A stretch of DNA of 13,698 nt from Ectocarpus siliculosus. Taxonomy: Eukaryota; Sar; Phaeophyceae; Ectocarpales; Ectocarpaceae. Where the stretch lies: contig FN648514.1 in assembly GCA_000310025.1 (NCBI GenBank), forward strand, positions 42,937 through 56,634. Direction: 5' to 3'. Position 1 is the stretch's first letter; each line of letters begins with the position of its first letter. The notes below the pieces were generated by a model. That model saw only the letters and a program-made list of their open reading frames with translations. It did no database searches and was not told the DNA's origin. Below are positions 10,001 to 13,698 of this stretch, piece by piece. The translations under genes and the position numbers were made by a program.

Positions 10001-13000
10001 CTATCCACACGATTACAATTGACAAGACAAGGCAAAGGTATTTCACTCTACATACCAGGTATCTAAATCTACAACACCAACATATTCGTACACAGAAAAC
10101 CTCTACTGGTTGGTCACAAACACGCGTACCGTCCTCTTGCGAGCGACGCATGTTTCGCGAAAAAGAGAACGCTACATCATCGTCAAAAAGAGAATGAATC
10201 GCTACGAGATACGATAAAAACCGATGCTTACCGTCTGAACCATGAAGCCCTTGATGACTCGGTGGAAGATGACTCCGTCGTAATACCCGTTGCGAGAGTG
10301 AGTGCAGAAGTTCTCGATTGTCTGGAACCAAAACAATGCAGCAACAAACAACATCGACGAAGGGCGGACACGAAGCAGAGAAAAACAAACTGAGAGGACA
10401 TCCATCGCCCTTACAAGCACCATTTGCAAGAACCCACGTCTGCGCCTCTTTCCGTTCGGGCCGACAGGACGGCCAACACATGAATCACTGATTTCGCGCA
10501 TCTCGACTCAACAAAAAAAAAGAGCGTGTATCACTTGAATGAATAAATTATAACCATGAATAAACGGTACAAGTAAATAATCTTATGCATGCTCCGTATG
10601 AATTGGTCGCAAGTGCAACGCTGTTAATACTCATCCGATTTCTTCTTCGCGCGTGTGGATACTGTGCTGCTGATATCTTCTCTCTCGTGTGCATGTGTGG
10701 ATACCTTAGGACACTCGTCCCAGAAGAAAAAGAAAGCTCACTATTAAAATAATAATAAAAGTAAAATTTCCAAGAAATTTTTGGAGGTTCGTAAGCTGTG
10801 CTTCGGTGGCCCGCCGTTACTTGCTTTTGACATTATCGGTTGTCTCTGGTGTGGACACGTGTACCTTCGGGCACTCGTCCGGGAATAGCTTGGTGCGTAT
10901 GTCCCCCATGGACGTCCTGATGACCGCCTCTCTGCCCACCACGGTGTTGGTCTCGGCAACGACGTGCATCTGCAGGCGTATGGGCAACGAAGCAGTGGGG
11001 TGGGCGAAAAAATTAATTCGTCCGCTGGGTTGCCCTTGCTGTCATTTACTACTCCAGGACGCATTGCTTGTAGCATCACTGAATAGGTGTAGTGCGAACA
11101 ACGTGCAACCGTCTCTCATGTTAAACCACGAGACCCCGCACCCCCTCCCCCGAAGGCTTTTCTTCGAACACGTCTCTGTCGTCAGCTCTTGTTGCCATCC
11201 CCTACCCCAAAAAGCGCTATTTGAAAGCGTCAGCAGCATATGCAATGCGTTTTGAAGGTACACAAGACGCTCGCCACGAATCTATTGTTGTCGGAGGAAA
11301 ACAGCATCCGTGGAGAACAGGTTGAAACTCAGGTTTTCTACCACGGACACGTCAGTGAGCTTCACACATAAAGTCGTTGAAGCACCATTTTCATCTTCTT
11401 CGAAAATACTCAGATTGACACTACCGGTTGCTTGCACGGTTAGCAGACGACCTAACGGCTAACCGTACAAGCAACCGGTATCACCAACCAGAGATTTTTC
11501 CAAGAGTATGGGAATGGTGTTCAAACGACCCTGTGTGTGAAGCTCACAGGCGTGCTTGTCGTAGAAAACCTGAGTTCAACCTGTTGTCGGCCTTCGAAAC
11601 GAGGCATCCCTGCATCTAGTGTGAACGTCGTGTAACCGCTTGTCACGCTTCTATTTGAACACGTTCATGTGCTTTCTGCCCTTGTTGCTACTACTACTAC
11701 AATACGAACCGCTTGTCACGCTTCTATTTGAACACGTTCATGTGCTTTCTCTACTACAATACGCTTTGCTTACTCATCATTGCTACTTCAGCGCGAACGT
11801 TATGTACCGCTCCACACAACGACTGCGAGACTCACCTCTTCCGCCGAGGGTTTCTCGTTGAAGACGTCCCTGCCGTTCTCCCCATCGTCGTCCTCAACCG
11901 GGTCTCTCTTGGAGAACATGTAGAACCTGACCAATGACATCATCTCACTACATTCAGACAGAGTGCGACCAACTCCTGTTGTTGATGTAGTTGTCGTTGC
12001 TGTTGTGGTCGTTGTTGTCATTTGCTGCTGATGGCACCGCTACTGCTTGTCTTTCCATCTTCAAACGCTTCAAGAAGACGTACGCGGTTCAGCGCTGCTG
12101 AAGGAAAATGAAGCTGCTGCTGCAGCAGCAGCAGCAACTACAGCAACATGGTATACCGTAACAACGATCACCACATAATCAGAGCTATCGGTATCCGTGT
12201 GCCGCAGCAAACAACGTGCACCTGTTCTTGTCGAAGCCCGTGGCGATGACGATTGGGTCCGGTATCTTGGTCTTGTTTATCTCTTCCGCTGTTCGAGACT
12301 TGGTTTCTCGTGCCAGGAGCATCTGGGTGTCGATCTTCGCTGTTCCCTGTGGACGGCAAGGGGCAATCATCATCCATAAATTACTTGTGACTGTTGCTGT
12401 AGTAGTAGTAGTTGTTGTTGCCGGAAAGCTCTCGAGGAGACGATCCCAACGCCGCCATTTTCGGCACTGCCGCTGTTTCGACTGCCAATTAATCTAGCTT
12501 TGATAGTTGGTCAGGGGGTGCAGTACGTAATGCAAGGCACGGTTCACTCCTGCCGCTCCCCATTGTTGGATAGGCCTACTCCACGACAATGAAAAATGAT
12601 GAGGCCTACACGAGCGCTGTGTTACCGTGAATTTTTTCCAGTAACTTTCTCCTGGCCCATAAAAGAGCTGCTTGAAAGAAGCGCACTTTCAAAACCGAAG
12701 ACTATCATGTACTCCCCCCGTTTCTAGGCCCGCTACATGGTTATACGAACTGATACCCCCGTTCGAGCGTTTGTTTGCCGTGAGAATTTGCCAGTAAGGT
12801 TCTTCTTGCCAGGACAAGAGTCGCTCAAAGGAATCGTATATTCAAACGGAAGATTATTATTTACTCCCCTGCGTGTAGGCCCGCTACATGGTAATACACA
12901 CTGAATAGTTATCGTGAGAATCTTCCAGGAAGCTTCTCCTTGCCTGGAAAAGAGTCGCTTGGAGGAAGCGCACGTTCTCATGCCTCCCGAGCACCCTCGA

Positions 13001-13087
13001 GACTCTGTTGGTCACCAGGTTCACCACCTTGATGCCCAGCATGGTACAGTAGATAAGGAAGTGCCCGCTTTCATCGAAGATAGCGTT
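7026..13087 (-). CDS. PPWD1: PPWD1/CYP71-type cyclophilin (peptidyl-prolyl isomerase with WD40 region), C-terminal eight exons
   Basis: Exons on the minus strand: A 13087-12944, B 12346-12222, C 11926-11836, D 10969-10865, E 10321-10232, F 8935-8818, G 7860-7751, H 7103-7026 (TAA at 7028-7026). All junctions keep one frame, giving 286 residues plus stop. A-C match the segment between the WD40 repeats and the isomerase in PPWD1 ([42 protein letters not shown]). D-H form a full cyclophilin domain ([20 protein letters not shown] to KIISIDIS). Known cyclophilin active-site positions are present: R, F, M and Q in [15 protein letters not shown] in TNGSQFFIT, and W and H in [12 protein letters not shown], so it should be active. 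Family knowledge: PPWD1 is a nuclear, spliceosome-associated prolyl isomerase, and plant CYP71 binds chromatin. Human PPWD1 is about 650 residues, so the WD40 half is missing here and must lie to the right. The 5' edge of exon A (CAG|AAC at 13090-13087) is the least certain boundary. Intron A-B has a GC donor. Confidence 0.93.
7606..7715. other. Two interleaved inverted repeats, pseudoknot-like, in PPWD1 intron G-H
   Basis: GGCTCCGAT (7606-7614) pairs with ATCGGAGCC (7654-7662). CTCGACCCGCT (7640-7650) pairs with AGCGGGTCGAG (7705-7715). Both pairs are perfect, and their order is A, B, A', B', which is pseudoknot topology. A weaker hairpin (CTCTCT...AGAGAG) sits at about 7663-7686. The intron strand is minus; either strand could fold. 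It is not a tRNA. Confidence 0.55.
8085..8260. repeat. Degenerate short tandem repeats (~26 bp)
   Basis: The variants CAGACCGAGAAAGGTGAACC and CAGACCGAAAAGGTCAACCG are adjacent at about 8201 and 8226. Looser versions with (A)CAGAC(C)G and AATGAGGTG run back to about 8085. They lie in PPWD1 intron F-G and have no coding sense. Confidence 0.6.
8506..8530. repeat. CA-rich simple repeat
   Basis: An ACACACGCACACACACGCAC-like stretch in PPWD1 intron F-G. The rest of this intron (8261-8817) shows no supported feature apart from weak resemblance to the exon F edge, described among the findings. Confidence 0.7.
8936..10231. other. PPWD1 intron E-F (1296 nt), no gene seen
   Basis: It runs from the donor GTAAGC at 10231 to the acceptor TTTGTCAG at 8936. 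The sequence is A-rich on the plus strand. A short motif is loosely repeated (GAGACAATTCATGTGCCTG at about 8970 and GAAACAATGCATGTGCGTG at about 9266). Long open frames at 9263-9697 and 9876-10481 on the minus strand show no recognisable protein. Confidence 0.5.
10650..10727 (-). repeat. Diverged copy of the PPWD1 exon D donor edge
   Basis: On the minus strand 10727-10705 reads TCTTCTGGGACGAGTGTCC then TAAG|GTATCC. The real exon D end is TTCCCGGACGAGTGCCCGAA then G|GTACAC at 10865/10864. The copy encodes F-W-D-E-C-P-K against F-P-D-E-C-P-K and keeps a GT donor at 10704, 160 bp into the intron. The similarity extends into the intron (GTGTGGATACC against GTGTGGACACGTGTACC). Confidence 0.7.
11121..11198 (-). 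repeat. Diverged copy of PPWD1 exon C with preserved reading frame
   Basis: The minus strand from 11198 reads [18 protein letters not shown] and ends at a TAA (11123-11121). Exon C ends [16 protein letters not shown]|. The reading frame and most residues are kept, but the donor is changed: GAG|GTGAGT is replaced by GAGGGGGTGCGG. It lies in intron C-D, about 690 bp from the real exon end. It could be a decayed exon duplicate or a rarely used alternative exon. Confidence 0.65.
11316..11585. mobile_element. Foldback element: 270-bp near-complete inverted repeat
   Basis: The left arm starts AACAGGTTGAAACTCAGGTT and the right arm ends AACCTGAGTTCAACCTGTT. The arms pair over about 130 bp with mismatches, through GAGCTTCACAC / GTGTGTGAAGCTC and the perfect ACCGGTTGCTTG (11423-11434) / CAAGCAACCGGT (11468-11479), then CGGTTAGC / GCTAACCG, to a loop of about 13 nt at 11445-11457. 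There is no coding capacity. It resembles a foldback transposon or MITE hairpin, or a small-RNA precursor. It lies in PPWD1 intron C-D. Confidence 0.75.
11638..11775 (+). repeat. 73-bp tandem duplication
   Basis: GCTTGTCACGCTTCTATTTG, continuing to AACACGTTCATGTGCTTTCT, occurs at 11638 and again at 11711. The second copy lacks about 15 bases before CTACTACAATACG. On the minus strand the core reads AACGTGTTCAAATAGAAG, close to GACGTCTTCAACGAGAAA of exon C, so these may be further decayed copies of the exon C edge. Confidence 0.85.
11978..12140. repeat. Simple TTG/GTT and GCT/GCA tracts in PPWD1 intron B-C
   Basis: A GTTGTTG-rich tract at about 11978-12020 and a palindromic (GCT)n(GCA)n tract at about 12113-12137. 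Nothing else is seen in this 295-nt intron. Confidence 0.7.
12420..12540 (-). mobile_element. MITE-like element, copy 4 (truncated)
   Basis: CCGGAAAGCTCTCGAGGAGA, then ACGCCGCCATTTTCGG, is the reverse of the family core seen at 2792, 3109 and (inverted) 4172. The right end CAGGGGGTGCAGTACGTAAT followed by GC resembles the family end. The left terminal repeat is missing; the sequence there is GTA/GTT simple repeat and then exon B (12346). It shows that the family is shared between the introns of both genes. Confidence 0.6.
12625..12975. repeat. Three tandem units containing the PPWD1 exon A donor edge
   Basis: Units start at CGTGA(G)A...TTCCAG at 12626, 12779 and 12913 (spacing 153 and 134). 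They share AAGAGTCGCT(C/T)-like sequence, and GGCCCGCTACATGGT(T/A)ATAC at about 12728 and 12880. The last unit holds the true end of exon A and its GC donor. The first two lie in the intron. The middle one keeps CCTG|GCAAGA. The outermost still reads [10 protein letters not shown] against [10 protein letters not shown] of the real exon. Confidence 0.85.
12942..12943 (-). other. GC splice donor of PPWD1 intron A-B
   Basis: Exon A ends CTTTTCCAG| and the intron starts GCAAGG. A GT donor would break the family match: joining at CAG| to |GGAACAGCG of exon B gives LFQGTAKID, in line with PPWD1 relatives (ALFQG). CAG|GCAAG is the strong consensus typical of GC-AG introns. It is the only non-GT donor among ten introns read here. 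Confidence 0.85.
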
Positions 13088-13310
13088 CTGCCTATCCAAC
13101 GCGTCGGAAGCCTGGTTCCATGGAAACGAAAGACAGTGTTCGGAAGGTGCGCATGTGTGTGATTCTCGAACCCGCGTTTTGTCTGTCCAAGGCGTCGAAA
13201 GCCTGGCTCGATAAAAAACAAGAAACCCGTGTTTGGGAGGGATGGCTCTCGTCGAAAACAGGGTATTGTCTGTCCAACGACCCGGAAACCTGGTTCAATC
13301 CAACCCGAGA
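13075..13310. repeat. Three tandem ~89-bp units at the PPWD1 exon A acceptor edge
   Basis: CT(A/G)TCCAA(C/G)G(C/A) with (G)AAACCTGG or GAAGCCTGG occurs at about 13092, 13182 and 13270. The first copy overlaps the start of exon A. The third still reads LDRQYPVFDES against [11 protein letters not shown] in the real edge. The two outer copies are upstream in the intron, or possibly in a partly coding region if the true acceptor is further out. Confidence 0.75.
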
Positions 13311-13324
13311 AAAGCGTGGTTGTT

Positions 13325-13698
13325 TGGGCGGGGGGGGGGGGGGGGGGGGGGAAAAGGAAACGAAAAAAGCCCTCAAAAAAAACCCCCCCGGGGGCAAAAA
13401 AAGCGGGAAAACCCTGAAAAATCCCCCCAAAAAAAAAAAATGCCCGTACTTTCCCTTTGTCTTTTATGCCCCCAAAAAACCCATTTTAAACGGTTGTTGT
13501 TGCCCTTTCCGTTTCCTTCCTTCCCAAAAAAAAAAAAATGAAAAAAAAAAAAAGCTGGTGGGGGGGGCCAAATCCCCCGAAAGGGCCCATGGATGGGGTA
13601 AAAAAAATTACAAACAAAAAGGCAAAAAAAACAAACAACCCCAGGGGCCCCACAAAAAAAATAAAAAAAAACCCGGGTTTGGGTTTCTAAAAACCCGG
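13325..13698. other. Low-quality contig end
   Basis: Very long G and A runs (for example G at about 13331-13350, and A runs throughout 13371-13660) with no stable frame. The upstream PPWD1 exons (WD40 repeats) cannot be read here. I annotate nothing in it. Confidence 0.75.

Noticed and set aside
9876-10481. 201-codon minus-strand open frame overlapping PPWD1 exon E
   Set aside because: Exon E is in a different frame, and no family resemblance is visible in this one. It lies across an intron.

Overview
This window looks like nuclear DNA from an intron-rich eukaryotic alga, most likely a brown alga or a related stramenopile. That is an inference from gene style: a P-class PPR protein with 'ACAxGGxWExALxLL' repeats, small exons (78-144 nt) in long introns (295-2780 nt), GT-AG splicing with one GC-AG intron, and many simple repeats. 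No marker gene fixes the species.

Two protein genes are visible. Both lie on the minus strand, head to tail, and both run off the window. (1) About 7026-13087 holds the last eight exons of a PPWD1/CYP71-type gene. It encodes the end of the WD40-side region, the linker and the complete C-terminal cyclophilin domain. All internal splice sites were found by hand, and the exons join in one frame to a TAA stop (286 codons plus stop). The WD40 repeats must lie beyond the right edge. (2) About 60-5396 holds a pentatricopeptide-repeat (PPR) gene with a low-complexity N-terminus. Three clean exons join in frame (429 residues), and a fourth exon sits in poor-quality sequence at the left edge. Its first intron (2780 nt) is filled with repeats. 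About 1.6 kb without a recognisable gene separates the two.

The non-coding sequence is the unusual part. At least six exon-intron junctions in the two genes have degenerate direct copies ('echoes') of the exon edge, with or without a usable-looking splice site, in the neighbouring intron. The spacing is usually 57-160 bp; one copy lies about 690 bp away. Some echoes still read as the same peptide. The pattern fits repeated local tandem duplication across exon edges as a way of growing introns and creating decoy splice sites. The introns also carry four copies of one MITE-like family (three in PPR intron 1, one in PPWD1 intron A-B), a 270-bp foldback element, a tandem repeat of about 135 bp and a pseudoknot-like pair of inverted repeats.

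Both ends of the window (about 1-370 and 13325-13698) are full of homopolymer runs and broken frames, as expected for low-quality contig ends. Nothing in the sequence links the two genes functionally: one should act in nuclear pre-mRNA splicing, the other probably in organelle RNA metabolism.
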